Notes under the pieces: generated by a model
Databases searched by the model: none
What the model was told of the DNA's origin: nothing
The model's input: the letters and a program-made list of their open reading frames with translations, nothing else
Assembly: GCA_905214305.1 (NCBI GenBank)
Contig: CAJMLK010000043.1
Location: 1 to 22,275, forward strand
Direction: 5' to 3'
DNA length: 22,275 nucleotides
DNA from: an uncultured bacterium
GTDB taxonomy: Bacteria; Desulfobacterota; Desulfovibrionia; Desulfovibrionales; Desulfovibrionaceae
Translations under genes and position numbers: made by a program
Shown: in pieces, positions 1 to 9,735 of the stretch
How positions within the stretch are numbered: position 1 is the stretch's first letter
Layout of the letters: the number at the start of each line of letters is the position of its first letter

Positions 1-2025
<2,025 letters not shown>

Positions 2026-2035
2026 GGAGAAAAAA

Positions 2036-2692
2036 ATGTCCGTTCTGACACTGTTGCGCCGTTCCGTACTTTTTCTGGCCCTCATGACAGCAATCGTCAT
2101 TGCCTACACTCTGGTGGTAACGGCAGCCGGCAAGGCGCTCTTTCCCTTTCAGGCCGCAGGCAGCATTATCACGGTCGGCGGCAAGGAATACAGCCTTCTG
2201 CTGGGCCAGCCGTTTAGCGAAGCCCACCACCTGTGGGGCCGCCCCGTAAGCGCGGACACCACAACATACAGTAAAGACGGCAGGCCCCTGTTTTATGCCG
2301 GGCCTTCCAACTCCAGCCCCGCCACGGCAGACTACGGCGCGCGCTTGGCCGAACGCACGGAGCGCATGCGCCGCGCCCACCCCGCAAGAGCCGGAATGCC
2401 GGTGCCGGTGGAGCTGGTTACAGAGTCGGGCAGCGGTCTGGATCCGCACATTTCTCCGGCAGCAGCGGAATTTCAGGTTGAACGTCTGGCCAGCGCCACA
2501 GGCTTTACGCCCGATGAGGTACGCCGTACCATCGCCATGTATACTGAAGGGCGCTTTCCGGGCCTGCCTGGCGAACCGCGCGTGCATGTGCTCAAGGTAA
2601 ATCTGGCCCTTGACGGCCTTTTGCCCAACGCTCATGCCACCGCCAGAGCCGCGCTGGCCCCATCCGGTTCCGCAGTGCCGCAGGGCCGCTGA
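2036..2692 (+). CDS. kdpC: Potassium-transporting ATPase C subunit
   Basis: KdpC is the small single-span subunit of the KdpFABC potassium pump and helps nucleotide binding by KdpB. The 218-residue product has one N-terminal membrane anchor (about residues 8-32) followed by a soluble domain with the family signatures LLLGQPF, SNSSPAT and TESGSGLDPHISPAAAEFQ. The length is close to the family norm (about 190-220). I chose the ATG at 2036 because a GAGGAG ribosome site sits just upstream, overlapping the kdpB stop, and because the protein then begins with MSVLTLLRRS as KdpC proteins do. An alternative upstream GTG in the same frame would only add residues overlapping kdpB. It lies between kdpB and kdpD and is surely co-transcribed with them. 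Confidence 0.96.
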   Translation: MSVLTLLRRSVLFLALMTAIVIAYTLVVTAAGKALFPFQAAGSIITVGGKEYSLLLGQPFSEAHHLWGRPVSADTTTYSKDGRPLFYAGPSNSSPATADYGARLAERTERMRRAHPARAGMPVPVELVTESGSGLDPHISPAAAEFQVERLASATGFTPDEVRRTIAMYTEGRFPGLPGEPRVHVLKVNLALDGLLPNAHATARAALAPSGSAVPQGR

Positions 2693-2720
2693 ACCTGTAC
2701 CCCGCAATTCCGGACACCAC

Positions 2721-5609
2721 ATGACCGACAAGCACACACGCCCTGACCCGGACGCCCTGCTGGCACAATTGCGTCAGGCAGCCGCACCGCAGGACATGCA
2801 GGCAAACGTCCTTTCCGGCGACCGCTCACCGGTCAGGGGAACGCTCAAAATATTCTTCGGCTATGCCGCAGGAGTGGGCAAAACATACGCCATGCTGCGC
2901 GCCGCACATGCCGCCACAGAGCAGGGGCAGGACATTGTGGTGGGCTACGTTGAGCCGCACCCGCGGCCTGAAACAGCGGCCCTGCTTCAGGGGCTGCAAA
3001 GCGTCGCGCCGCTGCGTCTGGAGTACCGGGGCATCCCGCTTTACGAATTGGACGTGGACGCAGTTCTGGCCCGCAAGCCGGAAATAGCGCTGGTGGACGA
3101 GCTGGCCCACTCCAATGCCGAAGGTTGCCGCAACCGCAAACGGTTTCAGGACGTGGAAGAACTGCTCCAGGGCGGCGTATCCGTGTGGACGACGGTCAAC
3201 GTGCAGCATCTGGAAAGCCTGAACGATGTGGTGGCCGCCATGACGGGCGTGGTGGTGCGCGAGCGCGTGCCTGACAGTATTTTTGACGGCGCAGATCATG
3301 TGGAGCTGGTGGATATTGAGCCGGACGAGCTTATGGCCCGCCTGCGTGAAGGAAAAATATACACGCAGGCGCAGGCGCAGCGCGCTCTGGGGCACTTTTT
3401 TCTGCCTGCCAACCTTATAGCCCTGCGCGAAATCGCCCTGCGCCGCATGGCTGACCGCATAAACCGCCGCGCCATCCCGGCGGAACCGGGCAGCCGCGAA
3501 GCGGCGCGGCAGGTCAAGGAGCACATCGTAATCTGCCTGTCGGGCGCGCCCAGCAACGCACGGGTTATCCGCACGGCAGCGCGTATGGCCGAAGCCTTTC
3601 ATGCGGATTTTACGGCCCTTTTCGTTCGCAACAGCGCTTCGGGCCGCAACGATGCCCAAAGTCTCGGGACACTGCGAGAAAACACGCGCCTTGCCGAAGA
3701 CCTGGGGGCGGCCATTGTTACGGCCCAGGGAGAGGACATCCCCCTGCAGATAGCGGAATACGCACGCATGTCAGGGGCAAGCAAGATCGTGGTGGGCCGT
3801 TCCCCGGCCGGGGGCTGGCTGCGCCGGGGCAAAACCCTTGTGGAACGCCTTGCCGAGCTGGCTCCGGAAATGGAAACATACATCATTCCCGATGCTGAAC
3901 CCATTGCCCGCAACGCCTCCCGGCCCGGAGCACTGCGCCGCATGCTGCAGGCATTTCGCGGTACTGCCCCGCGCTCATGGCCCCAGTGGGGGGCAACGGC
4001 CGCCCTGCTCGCCCTGTGCACCACAGCGGGGCTGATCATGTCGTCGCTGGGCATGCCCAACGCAGGCATCACCGGCCTGTACATGCTCGGGGTGCTGGGC
4101 GTTTCCATCCTGACCACAGGTCCCTGGTACGGCGTGGCCGCGTCCATCATGGGCGTTGCCCTGTTTGACTTTCTTTTTGTCGCGCCGCGCTTCAGCCTGA
4201 CGGTCTATGACGACGGCTATCTGAGCCTGTTTGCGGCAATGCTCATCGTTTCGGCGGCGGCCAGCGCCATCACGGCACGCGCCAGAAGTCAGGCACGCCA
4301 GAGTGCGGCCAGAGCGCTGCACACCGAGCTGCTGCTCGGCAACAGCCGCCGCCTTCAGAAGGCGGAAAACGAAAATGCCATCCTCGCCGAAACAGCGCGC
4401 CAGTTCGGCACGCTGTTCGGCTGTGACGCCGTTCTGTATCCCGTGCGCAACGGGCGTCTGGAAACAAGACGAAGCTTCGCATACCGCACCGCTGCCCGGC
4501 TTTCCGGAGAAAACCGCAGCCCGTTGCCCGCATTGCCCGGCCGTGCGCCCGCACTGCGAACCCGACGTGAACGCAGACCAGAAAAAGATGAACTGGCCGT
4601 GGCGCAGTGGGTGGCAAAAAATGGCCGCCCCGCCGGAGCGGGTACGGATTCCCTGCCGGGAGCGCGGCGCTGCTACATCCCCATCAGCAGCCGCACCACG
4701 GTGCTGGCCGTGGCCGGGCTGGACCTCCCCCCCGGAAGCACCTCGCCCCTCAACGAGGCAGACAGCAAAAACCTGATGCTGGCTCTGGCGGGAGAATGTG
4801 CCATGACCGTGGAAAAGGAGCGCCTCGCCCGCGCCAATGCGGATATTGCCGTACACGCCCAACAGGAAAAACTGCGGGCCGACGTGCTGCGTTCTGTCTC
4901 GCACGACCTGCGCACGCCCCTGACTGCCATCTGCGGCAATGCCGCCGTGCTTGCCTCCGAAAATGACATGGAAACACAGCGCCGCAAGTCCCTTGCCCGG
5001 GCCATTGAAGAGGACGCCCGCTATCTGGTGGAAATGGTGGAGAACCTGCTGTCGCTTACCCGGCTGGAGCAATACGGCTTTACCCTGCGCCTCACGCCCG
5101 ATCTGGCGGAGGACATAATCCGCGAGGCCGTAAACGCCACGCGCCGTCGAGCCGCCGGGCACATCCTTTGCGTGGACGTGCCGGACCCGCTGCTCATGGC
5201 CCGCATGGATGCCCGGCTCATGGTGCAGGTGCTGGTAAACCTTCTGGACAATGCCGTAAAATACACCCCGGCGGGAACCACCATCCGTGTCAGCGCACGT
5301 GCCGACGGCTCACGCGCCCGGCTGGAGGTGGCCGACAACGGGCCGGGGATTTCAGATGACGAAAAAAACCGCATTTTTGACATGTTCCATGCCGCCGTTA
5401 TAAAAAACGGCGACAGCCGCCGGGGCATGGGGGTGGGACTGGCCCTGTGCCGCAGCATTGTGCAGGCTCATGGCGGCGATCTGCGCGTCTACGACAATAC
5501 GTCCGGGGGAGCGGTCTTTTCTCTGGACCTGCAACGCGAAATCGCAGAAGGCCCGGCGCCGGAATCCCCCCGTGAAACTCCGGCAGCCAAAAACGGCGCA
5601 CAGGAGTAG
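2721..5609 (+). CDS. kdpD: Osmosensitive K+ channel histidine kinase
   Basis: KdpD is the membrane sensor kinase that responds to low potassium or osmotic stress and phosphorylates KdpE. The product is 962 aa, longer than E. coli KdpD (894). Domain order: N-terminal KdpD domain with a Walker A site (GVGKT, Lys54) and a conserved DELAHSN stretch; a universal-stress-protein-like domain (about 260-390); a DUF4118 block of four membrane helices (about 420-530); a GAF-like region; HisKA with the phospho-acceptor His728 in SHDLRTPLTA; and HATPase with NLLDNAVKYTP, DNGPGISDDEKNRIF and GMGVGLALCRSIV. The ATG at 2721 gives MTDKHTRPDP and is 28 bases after the kdpC stop; its ribosome site is weak. The extra length is mostly in the GAF-like part and the hydrophilic C-terminal tail. 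It overlaps nothing and is followed closely by kdpE. Confidence 0.96.
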   Translation: MTDKHTRPDPDALLAQLRQAAAPQDMQANVLSGDRSPVRGTLKIFFGYAAGVGKTYAMLRAAHAATEQGQDIVVGYVEPHPRPETAALLQGLQSVAPLRLEYRGIPLYELDVDAVLARKPEIALVDELAHSNAEGCRNRKRFQDVEELLQGGVSVWTTVNVQHLESLNDVVAAMTGVVVRERVPDSIFDGADHVELVDIEPDELMARLREGKIYTQAQAQRALGHFFLPANLIALREIALRRMADRINRRAIPAEPGSREAARQVKEHIVICLSGAPSNARVIRTAARMAEAFHADFTALFVRNSASGRNDAQSLGTLRENTRLAEDLGAAIVTAQGEDIPLQIAEYARMSGASKIVVGRSPAGGWLRRGKTLVERLAELAPEMETYIIPDAEPIARNASRPGALRRMLQAFRGTAPRSWPQWGATAALLALCTTAGLIMSSLGMPNAGITGLYMLGVLGVSILTTGPWYGVAASIMGVALFDFLFVAPRFSLTVYDDGYLSLFAAMLIVSAAASAITARARSQARQSAARALHTELLLGNSRRLQKAENENAILAETARQFGTLFGCDAVLYPVRNGRLETRRSFAYRTAARLSGENRSPLPALPGRAPALRTRRERRPEKDELAVAQWVAKNGRPAGAGTDSLPGARRCYIPISSRTTVLAVAGLDLPPGSTSPLNEADSKNLMLALAGECAMTVEKERLARANADIAVHAQQEKLRADVLRSVSHDLRTPLTAICGNAAVLASENDMETQRRKSLARAIEEDARYLVEMVENLLSLTRLEQYGFTLRLTPDLAEDIIREAVNATRRRAAGHILCVDVPDPLLMARMDARLMVQVLVNLLDNAVKYTPAGTTIRVSARADGSRARLEVADNGPGISDDEKNRIFDMFHAAVIKNGDSRRGMGVGLALCRSIVQAHGGDLRVYDNTSGGAVFSLDLQREIAEGPAPESPRETPAAKNGAQE

Positions 5610-5611
5610 CC

Positions 5612-6355
5612 ATGTCGCCATATCACGAACAGCAGGGCGTCATCGCCCCGGAACGCATCCTTGTGGTCGAGGATGACAAGGCCATACGCGCCCTTGTGAC
5701 AGCCACCCTTGAAAGCAGAGGCATGGCCTACCTTGTGGCCGCCACAGGACGCGAGGCCATTGCCGAAGCGTCCCGCGCCGGGCCGGACGTCATCCTTCTC
5801 GACCTCGGCCTGCCGGATATGGACGGCACAGATATTATCCGCACGGTGCGCCAGTGGTCCATGGTTCCGATCATCGTGCTCAGCGCCCGCAGTGAGGATG
5901 ATGACAAGGTTGCGGCTCTGGACGCCGGGGCGGACGATTACCTGACCAAACCTTTCAGCGTTGACGAACTGCTGGCCCGCCTGCGCGCGGCCTTGCGGCG
6001 CGGGCGCTATGAGCGCGGCAATCTTGGGCGTGATGTCGATTTTTTTGAAAACGGCCCCCTGCGCATAGACTTTTCCGCAGGCAGCGCGTGCGTGAACGGG
6101 CAGGAAATCCATCTCGCCCCCACGGAGTACAAGCTGCTGTGCCTGCTGGCGCGCAATGCGGGCAAGGTGCTCACGCACACGACCATCCTGCAGGCCGTGT
6201 GGGGCAGCTCACTGCCGCAAAACCTGCCCTCTCTGCGTGTTTTCATGGCAACCCTGCGCAAAAAGCTCGAAGCCGCCGACCCCCAGTGCAGCTGCATCCA
6301 CACCCATGTGGGCGTGGGCTATCGCATGACCCGCCTTGGCGAAACAGAAAGCTGA
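5612..6355 (+). CDS. kdpE: OmpR-family response regulator of the kdp operon
   Basis: KdpE is the DNA-binding partner of KdpD and activates the kdp pump operon. The 247-residue protein has an N-terminal receiver domain with the acidic pair in VVEDD, the phospho-acceptor Asp64 in LLDLGLPDMDG, the conserved Ser of VLSARSEDDDK and the Lys of DDYLTKPFSVDELLAR. The C-terminal half is a winged-helix effector domain (LAPTEYKLLCLLARNAGKVLT, then GVGYRM). The ATG at 5612 is 2 bases after the kdpD stop, and the AGGAG at 5602-5606 inside the end of kdpD serves as its ribosome site, so the two are translationally linked. It ends only 27 bases from the convergently read regulator gene, with no obvious terminator hairpin between them. 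Confidence 0.96.
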   Translation: MSPYHEQQGVIAPERILVVEDDKAIRALVTATLESRGMAYLVAATGREAIAEASRAGPDVILLDLGLPDMDGTDIIRTVRQWSMVPIIVLSARSEDDDKVAALDAGADDYLTKPFSVDELLARLRAALRRGRYERGNLGRDVDFFENGPLRIDFSAGSACVNGQEIHLAPTEYKLLCLLARNAGKVLTHTTILQAVWGSSLPQNLPSLRVFMATLRKKLEAADPQCSCIHTHVGVGYRMTRLGETES

Positions 6356-6382
6356 GCACCCCGCACCCAGCCCCGTGAATGC

Positions 6383-7378
6383 TTACGCCCCCTGGTTTTC
6401 ATCAGGCGCTGCACCCTGCTTTTTTCGGCCAAGCCCATATTTTCGCATCTTGCGGTACAATGTGGTTCTGGCAATGCCCAGCGCGTCCGCAGCTTTGCTC
6501 ACATTTCCCCCCGATGTCTCAAGGGTGCTCCGCACCAGACTTTCACACAGCTCATCCATGGAAGCCGCCCCTGCCTCACTTTCCGCCAGAGCAAGGCTGT
6601 CTGCCGTCAGGGCGCAGTCCGCTCGTGCTGCCGGAAGGCCGGCGGCACGACAATCAAGCACATGGCGGGGCAGGCTTTCACAACGGATGGACGTCCCGTC
6701 TGAAAGCACCCACGCCCGTTCGCACACGTTTTGCAGCTCGCGCACGTTGCCCGGCCAGGAATACGCCTTGAGCGCATCCATAACCGCCGGTTCTATGATC
6801 ATGCGCGGCATGCCCGCCCCGGCGCAAAGCCTGCGCCAGAAGAGGTTTGCCAGCATCTCCACGTCACCGGAGCGCTCGCGCAGCGGCGGCAGGTCTATTT
6901 CCACCACGTTGAGCCGGTAGTAGAGGTCCGAACGAAAACTGCCCTCGCGCACGGCATCGGCGAGGCTGGCGTTGCCCGCAGCAATCACGCGCATGTCCAG
7001 TTGCACGGGCCGGTTGCTGCCAAGAGGCGTAAACGACATTTCCTGCAACACCCGCAAAAATTTGGCCTGTACCGCCAGCGGCAGGCTGTTCACCTCGTCC
7101 AGAAACAGCGTCCCGCCATTGGCGGCCTCAAGCTTGCCTTTTCGGCCGCCCTTTTTGGCGCCGGTAAAGGCTCCTTCCTCATAGCCGAACAGTTCCGCCT
7201 CAATAAGATCATTGGGAATGGCCGCGCACGAAATGCCCACAAATGGCCCGGCAGCGGCAGGCCCGGCATTGTGTATGGCCTGGGCAAAAAGCTCCTTGCC
7301 CGTACCGCTCTCGCCGCAGATGACAATGCGTGAGGCCATGCGGGCAGCGCGGGCGGCAAAGTCCACAGCCCGCCGCAA
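6383..7378 (-). CDS. C-terminal AAA+/Fis-HTH part of the sigma-54 activator
   Basis: This is the open stretch after the in-frame TGA, shown from its only in-frame start candidate (TTG at 7378). Using numbering of the full frame, it carries Walker A GESGTGKE (409-416), the sigma-54-contacting GAFTGA loop (456-461), Walker B TLFLDE (477-482), NVRELQN and a C-terminal Fis-like helix-turn-helix (NVSKAADALGIARTTLYRKMRKYGL). All catalytic motifs are intact, so the domain has not decayed apart from the stop. No ribosome site is evident before the TTG. If made only from there, the first strand of the AAA+ domain (DILGSS) is missing and activity is doubtful. Confidence 0.7.
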   Translation of the reverse strand: MRRAVDFAARAARMASRIVICGESGTGKELFAQAIHNAGPAAAGPFVGISCAAIPNDLIEAELFGYEEGAFTGAKKGGRKGKLEAANGGTLFLDEVNSLPLAVQAKFLRVLQEMSFTPLGSNRPVQLDMRVIAAGNASLADAVREGSFRSDLYYRLNVVEIDLPPLRERSGDVEMLANLFWRRLCAGAGMPRMIIEPAVMDALKAYSWPGNVRELQNVCERAWVLSDGTSIRCESLPRHVLDCRAAGLPAARADCALTADSLALAESEAGAASMDELCESLVRSTLETSGGNVSKAADALGIARTTLYRKMRKYGLGRKKQGAAPDENQGA

Positions 7379-7431
7379 CGCCGGGCTTGAACCAAGAATG
7401 TCCGTGAACCTGTGCCGGGCGGCGTGCGGGG

Positions 7432-7465
7432 ATGCGGCCTCACGGGCCGCATGACCGCCATGTCA
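7432..7465 (-). other. In-frame TGA followed by a SECIS-like hairpin
   Basis: On the - strand the TGA at 7465-7463 is followed by 10 bases and then by ATGCGGCC (7452-7445), the 5-base loop CGTGA (7444-7440) and GGCCGCAT (7439-7432), a perfect 8-bp stem. The loop begins 18 bases after the TGA and has a G among its first two positions. This geometry falls in the range usually described for bacterial selenocysteine insertion elements. Against that reading, no cysteine or redox motif flanks the site, which lies in a flexible linker, and GC-rich coding DNA forms such stems by chance. Selenocysteine is therefore only a possibility; a nonsense mutation is at least as likely. Confidence 0.35.
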
Positions 7466-8539
7466 TGGGGCGGCCGTGGCTCCCCCACCTCTGCGGCTCC
7501 GCTCATAGGCTGCGGCTTCCACCGTGGCATGGGCGGGCAGCGCCGTCAGGGCCAGAGCCATGCCCACCGGTTCTCCCTCGCTTACCTCCACCGGTGTGAA
7601 CGTGCAGGCAATGCGCTGCGGCCCCTGACCTGTAAGAAAGGTCAGGGTGTCGCGCCCCTCACGCTGCTTGAAAATCGCCTGCCGCAAACGCGCGGCATCA
7701 GCACTGCTCACCAGCGAGGCGGCGTCTCTGCCCGGCAGGTCTGGCCCGGAACAGGTGAAAAGCCTGGCAGCGTGCGTATTGGCATGGGTAATGCCCCCAC
7801 TGCCGTTCAATACCAGCAGCGGATAGCTCAACGAATCATGTGCGTTGCGCAACAGGGCCTCGAGCCGCTGCCCGCTGTCTTCAATGCTCTGCTGGCGTAC
7901 CCGCATGCCGATGTAGTTGGCGAATGTGGTTACCAGCGCCAGCGCCTGTATTTCAGGACTGGCAATATTGCCGGAAATGGTCAAGACCGCCAGCACGCCT
8001 GAAGCGTCGGCAAGAATGGGAGCCGAAGCGCAGCGCCACGAGTGAAGCGCCGCGCTGTAATGCTCATAGCCGTAAATCTGTACCGGACTGCAACGACGCA
8101 AGGCCATGCCGATGGCAGAAGCGCCGACCTTGTCGATATTTCTGTCCGCACCGGGCATATTGTATTGCGCGCGCGCCACGTCCAGCAGGTCCTTGTCACC
8201 CACTGTGGCAAGAATATGCCCGGATGAAGCGGTAAGTATGGCCATATGCCCAGTACCGTTGATGCACGCGTCCAGCATGTCCAGAACCGGGGCCGCCGCC
8301 GTCATCAGTGTTGCGGAACGGTCACACAGGTCCCGGAATGGCTGACGTTCCAGCACCGGCACTTCAAGAACGCGCAGGGGATCAATGCTCGCCTTGCGGC
8401 TGAGCAGCCATCCGTCCAGAATATGCTCTGGTATGCGCCCGCGAATCTCACCACCATCAATAAAATCTTTCCAGGCATCATGAATGGTTTGCTGATACAC
8501 AGGATTTTGTGGTGAAACGCCGGACGAAAGACACTTCAT
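7463..8539 (-). CDS. N-terminal GAF-PAS part of the sigma-54 activator
   Basis: This is the 358-codon stretch before the in-frame TGA. Residues about 60-210 look like the AcoR-type GAF sensor domain (GHMAILTASSGHILATVGD; GASAIGMALRRCSPVQIYGYEHY; RCASAPILADASGVLAVLTISG), which in relatives binds a small effector. Residues about 240-335 form a PAS-like domain (YPLLVLNGSGGITHANTHAARLF). It ends with a Gly/Ala/Arg-rich linker at the TGA. If translated alone it would be a sensor without activation or DNA-binding parts. The ligand is unknown; by position it should be an intermediate of the divergent operon. Confidence 0.75.
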   Translation of the reverse strand: MKCLSSGVSPQNPVYQQTIHDAWKDFIDGGEIRGRIPEHILDGWLLSRKASIDPLRVLEVPVLERQPFRDLCDRSATLMTAAAPVLDMLDACINGTGHMAILTASSGHILATVGDKDLLDVARAQYNMPGADRNIDKVGASAIGMALRRCSPVQIYGYEHYSAALHSWRCASAPILADASGVLAVLTISGNIASPEIQALALVTTFANYIGMRVRQQSIEDSGQRLEALLRNAHDSLSYPLLVLNGSGGITHANTHAARLFTCSGPDLPGRDAASLVSSADAARLRQAIFKQREGRDTLTFLTGQGPQRIACTFTPVEVSEGEPVGMALALTALPAHATVEAAAYERSRRGGGATAAP

Positions 8540-8578
8540 GCCGTACTCCTTCTCTGCCTGTATCAAAAAGACACACAA

Positions 8579-8597
8579 CTGTAGCGTAACGCTACAG
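8579..8597. promoter_or_regulatory. 19-nt dyad, likely activator (UAS) site
   Basis: CTGTAGCGT-A-ACGCTACAG is an inverted repeat with 9-bp arms around one central base. Its centre lies about 120 bases upstream of the predicted start of the sigma-54 promoter, the normal distance for an enhancer-binding protein site. It also overlaps the predicted start of the regulator's own transcript, which would allow autorepression. A further half-site, CTGTAGC, occurs at 8663-8669 between the dyad and the promoter. Binding by the adjacent regulator is inferred. Confidence 0.7.
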
Positions 8598-8606
8598 ATG
8601 TTACAC

Positions 8607-8635
8607 ATTTTACCAATCGTGGTTTTTTTGTGCAA
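8607..8635 (-). promoter_or_regulatory. Sigma-70 type promoter of the regulator gene
   Basis: On the - strand, TTGCAC (8635-8630) and TAAAAT (8612-8607) are separated by exactly 17 bases. These match the -35 box at 4 of 6 and the -10 box at 5 of 6 positions. Transcription would begin near 8600, about 60 bases before the regulator ATG at 8539, and would run straight into the 19-nt dyad. Confidence 0.55.
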
Positions 8636-8684
8636 CACCAGCTTTTCTGCGGCCATTTGCGCCTGTAGCACCGCACAAATGATC

Positions 8685-8700
8685 TGGCAGCATTTTTGCA
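8685..8700 (+). promoter_or_regulatory. Sigma-54 (-24/-12) promoter of the catabolic operon
   Basis: TGGCAGCATTTTTGCA matches the sigma-54 consensus TGGCAC-N5-TTGCA. The invariant GG (8686-8687) and GC (8698-8699) are spaced exactly as required (12 bases from the first G to the second G). The predicted start is near 8711. A sigma-54 activator gene is encoded next door and a dyad lies upstream, which makes the assignment strong for a site found by eye. Confidence 0.8.
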
Positions 8701-8906
8701 ACCCTCTTTTGCCAGAATCTTTTGAAAGGATGTTGCATCAGGCACAAGAGCGGTCTTTTTCAAAACCGCGCCCACGGTGGTATCGCAACCGGACATGTGC
8801 CGACCATACCTCTTCCTGCAGGAACAGCAAACGCTGCGCGGGAAGAAGCCGCACAACATCCATTGAGGCTATGCGCTGTTTCCAATCGTCAACATCGGAG
8901 AAACTG
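8701..8906 (+). other. Long untranslated leader before the first operon gene
   Basis: About 195 bases separate the predicted sigma-54 start from the first ATG at 8907. The phosphatase frame is open across this stretch, but the translation resembles no protein family, so I treat it as non-coding. It contains a GCGGT...ACCGC stem around 8752-8771 and a perfect 12-bp palindrome TTCCTGCAGGAA at 8813-8824. No riboswitch fold was recognised. Confidence 0.4.
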
Positions 8907-9701
8907 ATGCACAAGTATGATGCTTTTCTGGACGTGGCCATGCGTGCCGCTGACATTTCGCGCCGGATACTGACGGAACACAGGCAGAAATATTTGTGCG
9001 GGGCTTACGGATTCAAAACCAAGAGTGACGCCAGCCCCGTTACGGAAACAGATGAGCGTGTGGAGCGCGAAATACGCACGCTTATTTCCGGAGCTTTTCC
9101 CGATCACGGCATGCTTGGCGAAGAATATGGAGCCGATGCGGCCACGGCCGAGTTTGTCTGGGTTATCGACCCCATCGACGGAACAAGGCAGTTCATCGCG
9201 GGCTACCCCTTTTACGGCACGCTCATAGCCCTTTGCCGCAATGGCGTTCCGGTGCTCGGCGTGGTGGAAATGCCCGTCATGGCAGAACGCTGGGTGGGCG
9301 TGGAGGGGCGCCAGTCCACGGTCAACGGCCAGCCCATCCACACGCGCCCCCAGTCTGATCTTGCTGCCGCACTGGCAGCCTCAAGCAATACAGAATTTGT
9401 TTTCGACGCAGACAGGGCCGCCTACAACCGCCTGACAGCGGCAACCAAATGGCGCGTCTACGGCGGAGCCTGCTACGGCTACATGAGCCTTGCCGCAGGC
9501 AAGATAGACCTGTGTTTTGACAGCGGCATCATGCGTGAGGTGGACTACTGCGCCCTTGTGCCCATTGTGGAAGGCGCGGGCGGCGTCATGTCTGACTGGG
9601 ACGGCAAGCCGCTGACCATGCATTCGGGCATGCAGGTACTCGCCAGCGGCGACAAGCGACTGCACGAGCAGGTTTTGCGTGAAATAGAAAAAAACCGCTA
9701 G
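8907..9701 (+). CDS. Inositol-monophosphatase-family phosphatase, HisN (histidinol-phosphatase)-like
   Basis: This is a 264-residue Mg2+-dependent phosphomonoesterase of the IMPase superfamily, predicted to be cytoplasmic (no signal peptide). Metal-site motifs are GEE (Glu72), DPIDGT (Asp88, Ile90, Asp91) and a C-terminal Asp213 in REVDYCALVPIVEGAGG. The stretch around Asp213, together with YGGACYGYMSLAAGKIDL, resembles histidinol-phosphatases of the HisN type more than true inositol monophosphatases. I start at the ATG at 8907, which has GGAG at 8897-8900. It is the first gene of the sigma-54 operon and sits next to an organophosphate transporter, so it may dephosphorylate the imported compound. 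It is not near any histidine gene, so a biosynthetic role is unlikely. The actual substrate cannot be told from sequence. Confidence 0.85.
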   Translation: MHKYDAFLDVAMRAADISRRILTEHRQKYLCGAYGFKTKSDASPVTETDERVEREIRTLISGAFPDHGMLGEEYGADAATAEFVWVIDPIDGTRQFIAGYPFYGTLIALCRNGVPVLGVVEMPVMAERWVGVEGRQSTVNGQPIHTRPQSDLAAALAASSNTEFVFDADRAAYNRLTAATKWRVYGGACYGYMSLAAGKIDLCFDSGIMREVDYCALVPIVEGAGGVMSDWDGKPLTMHSGMQVLASGDKRLHEQVLREIEKNR

Positions 9702-9735
9702 CCATCGGCCACCTGTTACACCACGAGCGTATGCC

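Larger units (their letters stand above)
6383..8539 (-). pseudogene. AcoR-like sigma-54 activator, full frame interrupted by one in-frame TGA
   Basis: Read as one frame this is a 718-position enhancer-binding protein with an N-terminal GAF domain, a PAS domain, an AAA+ sigma-54 activation domain and a Fis-type helix-turn-helix. Codon 359 is TGA (7463-7465), in the linker between PAS and AAA+. The frame is unchanged across the stop: residues after it (HGGHAAREAAS, then RFTDILGSSPALRRAV) give the expected start of an AAA+ domain. The only in-frame start after the stop is a TTG at 7378, inside the conserved LGSSPAL segment, so restart there would clip the domain. The start at 8539 is backed by an AAGGAG site 6 bases upstream. 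It faces the catabolic operon and is its likely activator. Either the gene is disrupted by a nonsense change, or the TGA is read through; see the hairpin entry. Confidence 0.8.

Noticed and set aside
7090..7530. 146-codon - strand frame across the TGA region as a separate gene or a frameshift partner
   Set aside because: It is in another frame from the GAF/PAS and AAA+ domains and its translation is unrelated to either. The regulator frame is continuous apart from the TGA, so no frameshift is needed.
8538..8906. N-terminal extension of the phosphatase frame back to 8538
   Set aside because: The extension is unlike any phosphatase, runs through the sigma-54 promoter and the operator, and would make the protein far longer than its family. 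The ATG at 8907 has a good ribosome site.
8907..9701. Histidine biosynthesis gene (hisN proper)
   Set aside because: The sequence is HisN-like, but there are no other histidine genes and it heads a sigma-54 catabolic operon, so only the family assignment is kept.
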